A stretch of 64,000 nucleotides of DNA, from positions 638,227-702,226 of the forward strand of contig NZ_LMHV01000043.1 of the NCBI RefSeq assembly GCF_001429725.1, read 5' to 3'. Below, piece after piece: positions 17,065 to 24,444 of the stretch. The notes beneath the pieces were generated by a model that worked only from the letters and a program-made list of their open reading frames with translations, ran no database searches and was not told where the DNA came from. Both the position numbers and the translations under genes were made by a program. The DNA comes from Rhizobium sp. Root708 (GTDB taxonomy: Bacteria; Pseudomonadota; Alphaproteobacteria; Rhizobiales; Rhizobiaceae). Every line of letters begins with the position of its first letter. Positions within the stretch are counted from its first letter, which is position 1.

Positions 17065-17663
17065 GATGGACTCCGCCCGGCGTCGAGGGCGGCAAACCGC
17101 TCGCAGAAACGGACCTGTGCTTCGACGGCCGGAAGAGGTGCCAACTGTAGCATTTCCTTGGTGATGCCGCGCGGCTGGCCGAAGAACTTCTGGGCCTCGA
17201 CTACGGTAAAGCCGGCCAGCTGCGACGCTTCGAAATAAGCTGCCACGGTATCCGCCTTCTTGATCCTGTCCTTCAACTCGCGCGAAGCGTGAGGCGGGAG
17301 CCCAAAGCGGAGGTGAATGGCCGCTTCCAGGCGTTTTTCCACACTCTTGTAGCCGCCGCCGACGACCGATTTGAACGGAGAGATCATGTCGCCGATGACG
17401 TATTCGGGCGCGTCGTGAAGCAGTGCCATCAGGCACTCGTCAGCTGTCGCCTCGTTCTGGCGGCGGAAGATGTCTTCGACAACAAGGCTGTGCTGGGCGA
17501 CCGAGAAGGCATGATCGCCCGATGTCTGGCCGTTCCAGCGGGCCACACGCGCGAGGCCATGTGCGATGTCGCTGAGCTCCACATCCAATGGTGACGGATC
17601 CAGAAGATCGAGCCGGCGGCCCGAAAGCATGCGCTGCCATGCGCGCGGCACCTTGGGGGTCAA
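17061..17663 (-). CDS. HD-domain 5'-deoxynucleotidase, YfbR-like
   Basis: A 200-residue HD protein: HAFSVAQHS, LLHDAPEYVIGD and the later KKADTVAAYFE supply the metal site. This pattern is shared with YfbR-type nucleotidases, which remove phosphate from deoxynucleoside monophosphates. The start is probably TTG 17663, overlapping the ygfZ stop, because the PRAWQRMLSGRRLDLLDPSP leader is typical of rhizobial members; ATG 17630 is the alternative. It overlaps both neighbours by 3-4 nt. Confidence 0.85.
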   Translation of the reverse strand: MTPKVPRAWQRMLSGRRLDLLDPSPLDVELSDIAHGLARVARWNGQTSGDHAFSVAQHSLVVEDIFRRQNEATADECLMALLHDAPEYVIGDMISPFKSVVGGGYKSVEKRLEAAIHLRFGLPPHASRELKDRIKKADTVAAYFEASQLAGFTVVEAQKFFGQPRGITKEMLQLAPLPAVEAQVRFCERFAALDAGRSPS

Positions 17664-18496
17664 GCGCTTGCCTCGTCAGCGCTGGCAGGGAAGGTAAGGC
17701 CGGACCAGGCGGGCAGTGCGAGCGTAACCGGCGTCTCGCCGGCGAGGATCGGCGTGCCGGCCGCCATGGCTTCTCCCGCCCGGTCGATCCGGACAATGGC
17801 AAGCCCGATTCGGCCGGAGACCGAACCTAGCGTCCCGACCGGCTTGCCGGCGGCTGTCAGTTCGCTGCCGGGCGCGGGGAGGGCGCCGTCGGCCGTAACG
17901 GTCACGACACGACGGCGCGCGGTGCCGCGGTGCTGCATGCGCGAGACGACTTCCTGGCCGACATAGCAGCCCTTCTTGAACGAAAGGCCGCCGTTGAGGT
18001 CCATCAGCACGTCATGCGGAAAAGCATCCTGCAGGGGATAGTCCTGACCGGCGACGACAACGCCGTTTGCGGCCCGCAAGCTGTTGTAGAGGATCGGATC
18101 GTCGTTTCCCGCGTTGCCAGGCTTGCGCGTCAATGCAATGCCGGCTTTCAAGAAACGGCTGTCCTTCCAGCCTCCCTCGACCGGCTGATCCCAGATGACG
18201 GAAATCCCTTCGCCGGCGGCTGCGATATCGACCGCGGCTCGGAGCTTGTACATGCTCAGACGCTTCGACAGGGCGTCGCGCTGGCTTTCGTCCGTCTCGA
18301 TCAGGAAACCCGCGTCCTCGCGCATGATCATGAAGTCGAAAAGGATCTTGCCTTGCGGCGTCAGCAGCGCTCCGGGACGCGCTTCGTCGACGGCAAGCGA
18401 AACGATGTCGGTCGTGATGAGGTTCTGCAGGAACGGCTCGGCGTCGGCACCGCTGACGCGGATCAACGCGCGGTCTTTCAGGAAAACGGTTGGCAT
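17660..18496 (-). CDS. ygfZ: YgfZ/GcvT-type folate-binding Fe-S cluster protein
   Basis: A 278-residue protein of the YgfZ/IBA57 family, which uses folate in maturation or repair of certain iron-sulfur enzymes. The diagnostic motif KGCYVGQEVVSR is present with its conserved cysteine, and the N terminus ALIRVSGADAEPFLQNLIT is typical. I start at ATG 18496; the frame stays open upstream, but those residues are not family-like. It is the first gene of a tightly overlapped operon with the HD nucleotidase and the phosphatase. Confidence 0.9.
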   Translation of the reverse strand: MPTVFLKDRALIRVSGADAEPFLQNLITTDIVSLAVDEARPGALLTPQGKILFDFMIMREDAGFLIETDESQRDALSKRLSMYKLRAAVDIAAAGEGISVIWDQPVEGGWKDSRFLKAGIALTRKPGNAGNDDPILYNSLRAANGVVVAGQDYPLQDAFPHDVLMDLNGGLSFKKGCYVGQEVVSRMQHRGTARRRVVTVTADGALPAPGSELTAAGKPVGTLGSVSGRIGLAIVRIDRAGEAMAAGTPILAGETPVTLALPAWSGLTFPASADEASA

Positions 18497-18557
18497 AAAG
18501 GCACCTGTAGCGTTGCTGTCGCCCAGAAATATGTCTTCGGAGGATTGATCGCAAGCG

Positions 18558-19298
18558 TCAGTCGCCGGCGGTAAAGAACTTCCACTTTCCGTCGGCGGTG
18601 ATGCCGATGCGATAGAAGTTATAGCCGCCGAACTCCTGCATGTCCGCAAGATCGCCTGCCGTCACGATGCGCAGCAGTTCGACGCGCTCCGGCGGTGTCA
18701 GCGTTTTCAAGTCTTTCTCGGCAAAGTACGGCCAGACATACATGTCCTCGGACGTTCCTTGCCCGACATGGACGAAGCCCGTGGAAACGATGTCGAGGAT
18801 GATCGCCAGGATTTCGTCGCCATCTGGATCGCCCGATAGGTCCTTGAGCGCCGCAATCGGATCGTCCGTCGGTTCGCCGACGGTAACCTGGGTCTGGCTG
18901 GCGCCGGTTCCAAGCAGCGGTCGCAGGCGTTCCAGATCACCGGAGGCAGCTGCCTCGACGATCTGTTCGCGCATGTGCCGTACCGGCTCGGGAACCTTGC
19001 TTACATCGTAAAGCACGTCGACGGGCTTGGAGCTGTCTTGCGCGCCGGGAGTGGTGTCCGAGCCCTGTCCGGCAGGCTTGTTGATGATCGGGCCTGGTGC
19101 CGGCACACCCGAAGCGGCGGGAGGTGCTGTGGGCTTGTCATTGCCGGGAGAGGCATTATCCGTCAGGCCGGGAGTCTTTTGCAGTTCCGAGAGGGCTGAT
19201 GCTGCTGAAGCGGACATCAAACTGGCCACACCGACGGTGAATGCAACTAGAAGCGGCACGAAAACGGGCCGCGAGGCAAGATCCTGATCGGTACGCAT
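18558..19298 (-). CDS. Uncharacterised exported protein
   Basis: A 246-residue protein starting MRTDQDLASRP with a hydrophobic segment at about 12-35 that looks like a signal peptide (ending ASAASALS). A Pro/Gly/Asn-rich linker follows to about residue 90. The C-terminal domain is soluble and acidic, with EQIVEAAASGDLERL and a late DMYVWPYFAEKDLK. I do not recognise a function; rhizobial relatives are annotated as hypothetical. The downstream half might bind a ligand, since it is compact and aromatic. The 85-residue gene upstream ends 16 nt before its start, so they are likely co-transcribed. Confidence 0.78.
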   Translation of the reverse strand: MRTDQDLASRPVFVPLLVAFTVGVASLMSASAASALSELQKTPGLTDNASPGNDKPTAPPAASGVPAPGPIINKPAGQGSDTTPGAQDSSKPVDVLYDVSKVPEPVRHMREQIVEAAASGDLERLRPLLGTGASQTQVTVGEPTDDPIAALKDLSGDPDGDEILAIILDIVSTGFVHVGQGTSEDMYVWPYFAEKDLKTLTPPERVELLRIVTAGDLADMQEFGGYNFYRIGITADGKWKFFTAGD

Positions 19299-19314
19299 GA
19301 AACTCTCTGTGCTG

Positions 19315-19572
19315 TTATTGCAGGGTGCGGTTCGGAGAGAACTCACCCGCCAGCATGCGTTCACGCAGCGATTCAAGCAAGGCCTCCGCGCTGTTTTCCC
19401 CGTGGAGACGGATCGTTTCGCGAAGTGCATGGATAATTGCCGTGTCGGCGATGATCTCAGGCTCGATACCGTCCGCCATGCCATCGGCCCAGGCTTCGTT
19501 ATGGTATTCCAGGGCCGCCTGCATCTTTTCGTGGACGATCATGTCGTCGATGTCATTGAGGCTCGGTTCCAT
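19315..19572 (-). CDS. Small conserved hypothetical protein (85 aa)
   Basis: An acidic, helical cytoplasmic protein (MEPSLNDIDDMIVHEKMQ... to FSPNRTLQ) without known motifs. ATG 19572 is chosen because gagg sits 8 nt upstream; an in-frame ATG at 19593 would add seven residues but has a poor ribosome site. It lies directly upstream of the exported-protein gene in the same direction. Function unknown. Confidence 0.7.
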   Translation of the reverse strand: MEPSLNDIDDMIVHEKMQAALEYHNEAWADGMADGIEPEIIADTAIIHALRETIRLHGENSAEALLESLRERMLAGEFSPNRTLQ

Positions 19573-19672
19573 TCTTTTTTCCTCAGACTGCATGCCTTAC
19601 TGCCTAGTTAATAACTTTATCAGCCTTTTCCCAAAACGACACGTGCGCGAATGAAAAGAGGTTAATTAAACA

Positions 19673-20101
19673 CTAATTTCCAAACCGCGAGGTAATTTCT
19701 GTGGCAAGTGTTGCACCTTCGTTACGGTAGCGCTCTTCTGCCATGATCGCTGCGGGGGTGCAATCGGTATAAACGGAGGCAAATGCGCGATAGCCGCGAT
19801 TGAAGGCAGCCGTCAGCTTCTCTTTTCGAGGCGGCTCGTCTTTCGCTTCGGAATCAAGCAGTTGCTGCATTCCTGCTCGCCACTCGTCGCCGTTCTGGGC
19901 TTTGCACAGCGTTCTCAGGTAATGCACCGATCCAAGCACCTCGGCCAGTCTCGCAAGCTTGTCGTCGTATGGCGCCGTAACGGGTTTCGCCTCTACTACC
20001 GGCGGCGCGGGCGTCGTCTGTCCTTGCGCTGCCGCAAATACAGGGATCGCAACGCCGGCGCATAACACAGCAGACAACAAGACGCGTCGAACGGGAATCA
20101 T
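19673..20101 (-). CDS. TIGR02301-type exported protein
   Basis: A 142-residue protein with an N-terminal signal peptide (about 1-23, ending VFAAAQG), a Pro-rich stretch, then a helical domain containing LGSVHYLRTLC and FNRGYRAFASVYTDCTPAA. This order, with two cysteines, fits the alphaproteobacterial TIGR02301 family of periplasmic proteins of unknown function. Recognition is from memory of the family pattern. The NUDIX gene lies 61 nt upstream in the same direction. Confidence 0.75.
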   Translation of the reverse strand: MIPVRRVLLSAVLCAGVAIPVFAAAQGQTTPAPPVVEAKPVTAPYDDKLARLAEVLGSVHYLRTLCKAQNGDEWRAGMQQLLDSEAKDEPPRKEKLTAAFNRGYRAFASVYTDCTPAAIMAEERYRNEGATLATEITSRFGN

Positions 20102-20162
20102 GGAGTTTAGTTGATACCTTCGCGATGGCCGCAACAAGGCGTTGCCCAGGATTTCCACCTGC

Positions 20163-20585
20163 TTATTCTTTGTCCACAGCAACGCGCTCCGCGCATTCAA
20201 GAACGCTTTGCGGCGTCGGCAGCCGGCGAATCTCTTCCAGCGTGTACCATCCGAGGTCCGCCGCATCGTCGGCGGCGATTGCCACGGCGTCGATATCAGC
20301 CTCGACGCGGAAGACCGAAAGCAGGAAATGGCTTGCGACGCTGCCATCCACCGCATGTGTCTTCAGGTCATAGGTTGAGAATAGGCGCGGGTTGGAGGCG
20401 CGGATGCCGGTTTCCTCTTCGAACTCGCGCAATGCCGTTTGGTCAGGCGTCTCACCGGCTTCGGCCCTGCCTCCGGGAAAGGCATACATGTCAGCCGAAG
20501 GAGGATTGCGCCGCAGTACCAGCAAAAAGCGGTCGCCCCGCTGCAGAATGCCGGAGGAAGCCGCGGTGGGGGAGGAGGATGCCAT
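20163..20585 (-). CDS. NUDIX hydrolase
   Basis: A 140-residue protein with a complete Nudix box, GGRAEAGETP...REFEEETGI, that binds Mg2+ for hydrolysis of nucleoside diphosphate-linked substrates. The N terminus (ILQRGDRFLLVLRR) is the usual first strand. The substrate is not predictable; house-cleaning of damaged nucleotides or cofactor turnover are possibilities. It is followed by the TIGR02301 gene and is divergent from the UPF0060 gene, 85 nt away. Confidence 0.92.
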   Translation of the reverse strand: MASSSPTAASSGILQRGDRFLLVLRRNPPSADMYAFPGGRAEAGETPDQTALREFEEETGIRASNPRLFSTYDLKTHAVDGSVASHFLLSVFRVEADIDAVAIAADDAADLGWYTLEEIRRLPTPQSVLECAERVAVDKE

Positions 20586-20670
20586 ATGGAATACTGCCTT
20601 GTTGCTTGTCGGCGCTTGGATACGCGGCCGTCCCGTCGGATAGTCGAGACAACGATTCGGGGAAGCCTGT

Positions 20671-20991
20671 TTGACCTATATTATCTACGCAGCCGCCGCC
20701 TTTTTCGAGATAGCCGGATGCTTCGCCTTCTGGGCCTGGCTCCGGATGGGAAAGCCCCTGTGGTGGACGGTGCCGGGGCTTGCATCACTGGCACTGTTTG
20801 CCTGGCTGCTGACGCTGATACCGAGCGAGGCGGCCGGGCGGACCTTCGCTGCCTATGGTGGCATCTACATCATCGCATCGCTGCTATGGCTCTGGCTGGT
20901 CGAGCAGCGGGTGCCTGATCGTTGGGACATCGGTGGCGCTCTTGCGTGCCTGCTCGGAACCGCGCTGATTTTGTTCGCGCCACGCGGATAG
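20671..20991 (+). CDS. UPF0060 (YnfA-type) membrane protein
   Basis: A 106-residue protein with four predicted transmembrane helices. The N terminus YIIYAAAAFFEIAGCFAFWA and the later GGIYIIASLLWLW are diagnostic of UPF0060/YnfA, related to small multidrug resistance transporters. Translation starts at TTG 20671 with gggga 7 nt upstream. Some family members have been linked to drug efflux, but the role here is unknown. Confidence 0.88.
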   Translation: MTYIIYAAAAFFEIAGCFAFWAWLRMGKPLWWTVPGLASLALFAWLLTLIPSEAAGRTFAAYGGIYIIASLLWLWLVEQRVPDRWDIGGALACLLGTALILFAPRG

Positions 20992-21033
20992 CCCGGTCTT
21001 GACCCGCCCGGAGCAGGGTGCCAAGACAACGGT

Positions 21034-21795
21034 ATGTGTGGACGATACGCGCTGACGATATCCCCTGAAGAACTTGAGGAAATCCTCGGGATCATGGGTT
21101 TGGATGACTTCCCGGCGCGCTACAACATCGCTCCGACGCAGCCGATCCTTGTCGTGGTGTCCGATGGTCCTGGCGAAAAGGGACGCAATCTTCCCGATCG
21201 CCGGGCGCTGCTGGTGCGCTGGGGTTTCACACCGGGCTGGGTCAAGGATCCGAAGTCGTTTCCGCTGCTGATCAATGCGCGCTCCGAAACGGCGATCGGC
21301 AAGGCGTCGTTTCGCGCGGCCATGCGCCACCGGCGCGTGCTCGTGCCTGCCTCCGGTTTCTACGAGTGGCATCGGCCGACGAAAAACAGCCAGGAAAAAG
21401 CGCAGCCGTATTGGATACGGCCGCGGCATGGCGGCGTCGTCGCCTTCGCCGGACTGATGGAGACATGGTCGTCAGCCGATGGTTCGGAAGTCGATACGGG
21501 CGCTATCCTGACGACCGCGGCAAACGCTGCGATATCGCCCATTCATGACCGCATGCCGGTCGTCATCCGGCCGGAAGACTTTTCTCGCTGGCTGGATTGC
21601 AAGACGCAGGAACCGCGTGAGGTCGCGGACCTGATGCAGCCGGTCGAAGACGATTTCTTCGAAGCGATCCCGGTATCCGACAAGGTCAACAAGGTTGCCA
21701 ACATGGGCGCCGACCTGCTGGATCGCGCTATCATCGAGAGGCCGCCGCCGGCGGACAAGCCGAAGCCGGACGATGGCCAGCTCAGCCTCTTTTAG
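21034..21795 (+). CDS. SRAP-domain abasic-site protein (YedK/HMCES type)
   Basis: A 253-residue protein starting MCGRYAL. After removal of Met1, Cys2 forms a thiazolidine crosslink with abasic sites in single-stranded DNA. The catalytic Glu lies in ASGFYEW and the His in PIHDRMPVVI. The asparagine of RYNIAPTQ is also conserved. It protects abasic sites at replication forks. The gene follows the UPF0060 gene by 42 nt, so they may be co-transcribed. Confidence 0.94.
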   Translation: MCGRYALTISPEELEEILGIMGLDDFPARYNIAPTQPILVVVSDGPGEKGRNLPDRRALLVRWGFTPGWVKDPKSFPLLINARSETAIGKASFRAAMRHRRVLVPASGFYEWHRPTKNSQEKAQPYWIRPRHGGVVAFAGLMETWSSADGSEVDTGAILTTAANAAISPIHDRMPVVIRPEDFSRWLDCKTQEPREVADLMQPVEDDFFEAIPVSDKVNKVANMGADLLDRAIIERPPPADKPKPDDGQLSLF

Positions 21796-21834
21796 TCCGC
21801 TATTTCCCAGCCTCTATTTTATCCGGAAGTTCAC

Positions 21835-22458
21835 ATGTTCTCGATTTCGGCCGCGCTATCCGGCTTCTTTCTCGGTGCTTCGCTTATCATTGCCATCGGC
21901 GCGCAGAATGCATTCATTCTGCGGCAGGGCCTGCTCCGCTCCAACGTCTTCATCCTCTGCCTGATCTGCGCGTCATCAGACGCTGTCCTGATCGCGGCCG
22001 GGGTCGGCGGGCTGGGCACGCTCGTCTCCCGATCACCCGAGCTGATCACGGCGGTCAGCCTTGGCGGCATGCTGTTCCTGGGAACCTATGCGGTGATGGC
22101 CTTCCGGCGCGCGCTCCATCCGGGAGCAATGCAGACGGGAGCGCCGCAGGCGCTCGGATTGCAGGCGGCCGTTGCCGCATGTCTCGCCTTCACCTTCCTG
22201 AACCCGCACGTCTATCTGGATACCGTGGTGCTGCTCGGCAGTCTTTCGGCCGCCTATGAAGGGACCGACCGATTGGCTTACGGGATCGGTGCGGGGACCG
22301 CATCGTTTGTCTGGTTTTTTGGATTGGGGTATGGCGCGCGGCTGTTGCAGCCTGTCTTTGCCAAACCCGCCGCCTGGCGGGTTCTTGACGTCGTGATCGG
22401 CGTCGTGATGGGCCTGTTGGCTCTGAGCCTTGGCGCTCGCCTCGTCAGCCCGGCCTGA
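21835..22458 (+). CDS. LysE/ArgO-family amino acid exporter
   Basis: A 207-residue membrane protein with about six helices. The N terminus GFFLGASLIIAIGAQNAFILRQG is the hallmark of LysE/ArgO exporters of basic amino acids, and FTFLNPHVYLDTVVLLGSL is the second conserved block. The stop codon abuts the stop of the convergent 46-codon gene. No regulator of the LysG/ArgP type lies next to it. Confidence 0.9.
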   Translation: MFSISAALSGFFLGASLIIAIGAQNAFILRQGLLRSNVFILCLICASSDAVLIAAGVGGLGTLVSRSPELITAVSLGGMLFLGTYAVMAFRRALHPGAMQTGAPQALGLQAAVAACLAFTFLNPHVYLDTVVLLGSLSAAYEGTDRLAYGIGAGTASFVWFFGLGYGARLLQPVFAKPAAWRVLDVVIGVVMGLLALSLGARLVSPA

Positions 22459-22599
22459 TCAGGCGATTTTCTTGACGAGAGCCGGCTTGCTCTTCAGCAT
22501 CAGGGCGGCTGCCAGAACGGCCTTGAGGCCGAGCGGGCGGTAGTTCGCGCTGAGATCGGTCTTTGCTGGCTGTTCCACGCTTGTCTTCTTCGGGGTCAC
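22459..22599 (-). CDS. Small uncharacterised protein (46 aa)
   Basis: A GTG start at 22599 with a strong AAGGAG 7 nt upstream opens 46 codons: a Lys/Thr-rich N terminus (MTPKKTSVEQP), then NYRPLGLKAVLAAALMLKS and a basic C terminus (KPALVKKIA). The middle could form one short amphipathic or membrane helix (about 23-36). The stop is immediately adjacent to the convergent LysE stop. The upstream region is AT-rich and promoter-like. I know of no family. The precise ribosome site and coding-like codons support a real gene. Confidence 0.6.
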   Translation of the reverse strand: MTPKKTSVEQPAKTDLSANYRPLGLKAVLAAALMLKSKPALVKKIA

Positions 22600-22749
22600 A
22601 ATACTCTCCTTACGTGCTGTCCCTAGACTCTTATATTTATTGCTCTTTTGCCTGTAATAACGACAAAATAGAGGCGAGGCTTATCAGGATTTATATCCGT
22701 AAACCATAATTCGCGAGCCTTGAGCCAGGCGTTCCTGCACGTGGAAAAG

Positions 22750-23598
22750 TCAGATGTGGCGGCCGATATCATCCTCGCCGACGCCGGGTTCCTCGATGGT
22801 GAGCGTGCCGTATTTGCGCTTCCACTTGCGGGCGCCGAAGGGCAGGGTCAGGAGGTAGAAGACGGCTGTGACGACCATGATCTCCCAGGTGAAGCTGGAA
22901 AGTAGGGCGACATAGAAGACGACGCCGAGCATCATCGGCAGCACGAGATCGCGCCGCAGCTTGCTTCCTTCCGACTTGCCGGACCATACCGGCAGGCGAC
23001 TGATGAGCAGGAAGGCGATCAGCACCGTATAGGCTGCGGAAATGAAGCCGAAGGTCTTGTCGATCGTGATCCCCAGGAAGCCGAGGTAGACAGGCAGCAG
23101 GACAAGCATCGCACCAGCAGGGGCCGGGACGCCGACGAAATATTCCGATTGCCACGTCGCCTTGTTTTCCCGCTCGGACATGACGTTGAACCTGGCAAGG
23201 CGAAGTCCGGCCGCGATCGCATAGATCAGCGCCGCGATCCAACCGATCGACCGGGCCTGGTCGAGCGCGAAGACGTAGACGACGAGCGCTGGCGCCACGC
23301 CGAAGTTGACGATGTCGGCGAGCGAATCCATCTGCGCGCCGAACTTCGACGTCGCCTTCATCAGTCGGGCGACGCGTCCATCGATGCCGTCGAGAAATGC
23401 CGCCAACAGAACCATGCCAACGGCCAGTTCGTAGCGATTCTCGAAGGCAAGGCGAATGCCGGTGAGGCCCGCGCAAATCGCCAGAATGGTGATCAGGTTG
23501 GGAACGACCAGCCGCAGCGGTATTTCACGAAGCCGCGGGCCGCGTGCGGAATCGTCAGGCGGACCGTTGGGTTCGAATGGCGGGAACGGCGTTTCCAT
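22750..23598 (-). CDS. pssA: CDP-diacylglycerol-serine O-phosphatidyltransferase
   Basis: This membrane enzyme joins serine to CDP-diacylglycerol to give phosphatidylserine. The 282-residue protein has the CDP-alcohol phosphotransferase motif from D70-G71 through R78 to D91 and D95 (FLDGIDGRVARL...MDSLADIVNFG). About eight hydrophobic segments follow. It lies 18 nt downstream of psd, so the two steps to phosphatidylethanolamine form one operon. This is the type II PssA arrangement of rhizobia. Confidence 0.95.
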   Translation of the reverse strand: METPFPPFEPNGPPDDSARGPRLREIPLRLVVPNLITILAICAGLTGIRLAFENRYELAVGMVLLAAFLDGIDGRVARLMKATSKFGAQMDSLADIVNFGVAPALVVYVFALDQARSIGWIAALIYAIAAGLRLARFNVMSERENKATWQSEYFVGVPAPAGAMLVLLPVYLGFLGITIDKTFGFISAAYTVLIAFLLISRLPVWSGKSEGSKLRRDLVLPMMLGVVFYVALLSSFTWEIMVVTAVFYLLTLPFGARKWKRKYGTLTIEEPGVGEDDIGRHI

Positions 23599-23616
23599 GT
23601 CGCACTCCGATGTTCT

Positions 23617-24315
23617 CTAGCTGCGACGGCTGACGACCGGACCTTTGGTCGTGCCGAACTCCGCAAGCACCGTCTCGCCAGCAATCGCGGTCTGGCCAAC
23701 CGTTACCCGCGGCGCCGCGCCGGCTGGCAGGAACACGTCGAGGCGCGAACCGAAGCGGATCAAGCCGAAACGCTCGCCGGCGTCCAATGGTTCGTTTGTG
23801 TTCGTCCAGCAAAGGATGCGGCGGGCAACGAGGCCGGCAATTTGTACGACGCCGATATTACCGTGTGCCGTCTCGATGACGAGGCCGTTACGCTCGTTGT
23901 CTTCGCTCGCCTTGTCGAGTTCGGCATTGACGAAGCTGCCGGAGCGATAGTTGACGCTGAGGATGCGGCCGCGCATCGGGGCACGGTTTACGTGGCAGTT
24001 GAAGACGTTCATGAAGACGGAAATCCGCAGCATCGGTTCGGTGCTGAGATTGAGCTCCGCGGGCGGAACAACGATCTGCACCGACGATACCTTGCCGTCG
24101 GCTGGCGAAATCACGAGATCGTCGTCCTGCGGCGTCATTCTCTCCGGATCACGGAAGAAATAAGCGCACCACAGCGTCAGGATAAGGCCGATCCAGAACA
24201 GCGGCTTGAAGAGCCAGCCGAGGATCAGCGATGCGACGAAGAAGGCAGCGATGAAGGGATAGCCTTCCTTGTGCACCGGAACGATCGTGTTGCGAACCGT
24301 ATTGAACAAGCTCAT
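23617..24315 (-). CDS. psd: Phosphatidylserine decarboxylase (short, archaeal-type)
   Basis: The enzyme decarboxylates phosphatidylserine to phosphatidylethanolamine with a pyruvoyl cofactor made by self-cleavage. In this 232-residue short type the cleavage site is the G189-S190 of IRFGSR. Two hydrophobic segments lie at about 20-52. The catalytic histidine region MNVFNCHVNRAP is present. It is the first gene of the psd-pssA operon. Confidence 0.94.
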   Translation of the reverse strand: MSLFNTVRNTIVPVHKEGYPFIAAFFVASLILGWLFKPLFWIGLILTLWCAYFFRDPERMTPQDDDLVISPADGKVSSVQIVVPPAELNLSTEPMLRISVFMNVFNCHVNRAPMRGRILSVNYRSGSFVNAELDKASEDNERNGLVIETAHGNIGVVQIAGLVARRILCWTNTNEPLDAGERFGLIRFGSRLDVFLPAGAAPRVTVGQTAIAGETVLAEFGTTKGPVVSRRS

Positions 24316-24444
24316 GTATGCCGCTCTCCTAGCGTTTCGATCATCGCTGGTTACAGGGAAACCATTGCGGGGGCAATGCTTTGGGCGACCGGCTGCAGTC
24401 CCCGAGAGAGGTTCTGAACAGCAAAGAGGCCGCCTGGCCCCGCT

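Noticed and set aside
23149..24417. 422-codon plus-strand frame opposite pssA-psd
   Set aside because: It spans two confident genes and their gap and shows no family pattern.
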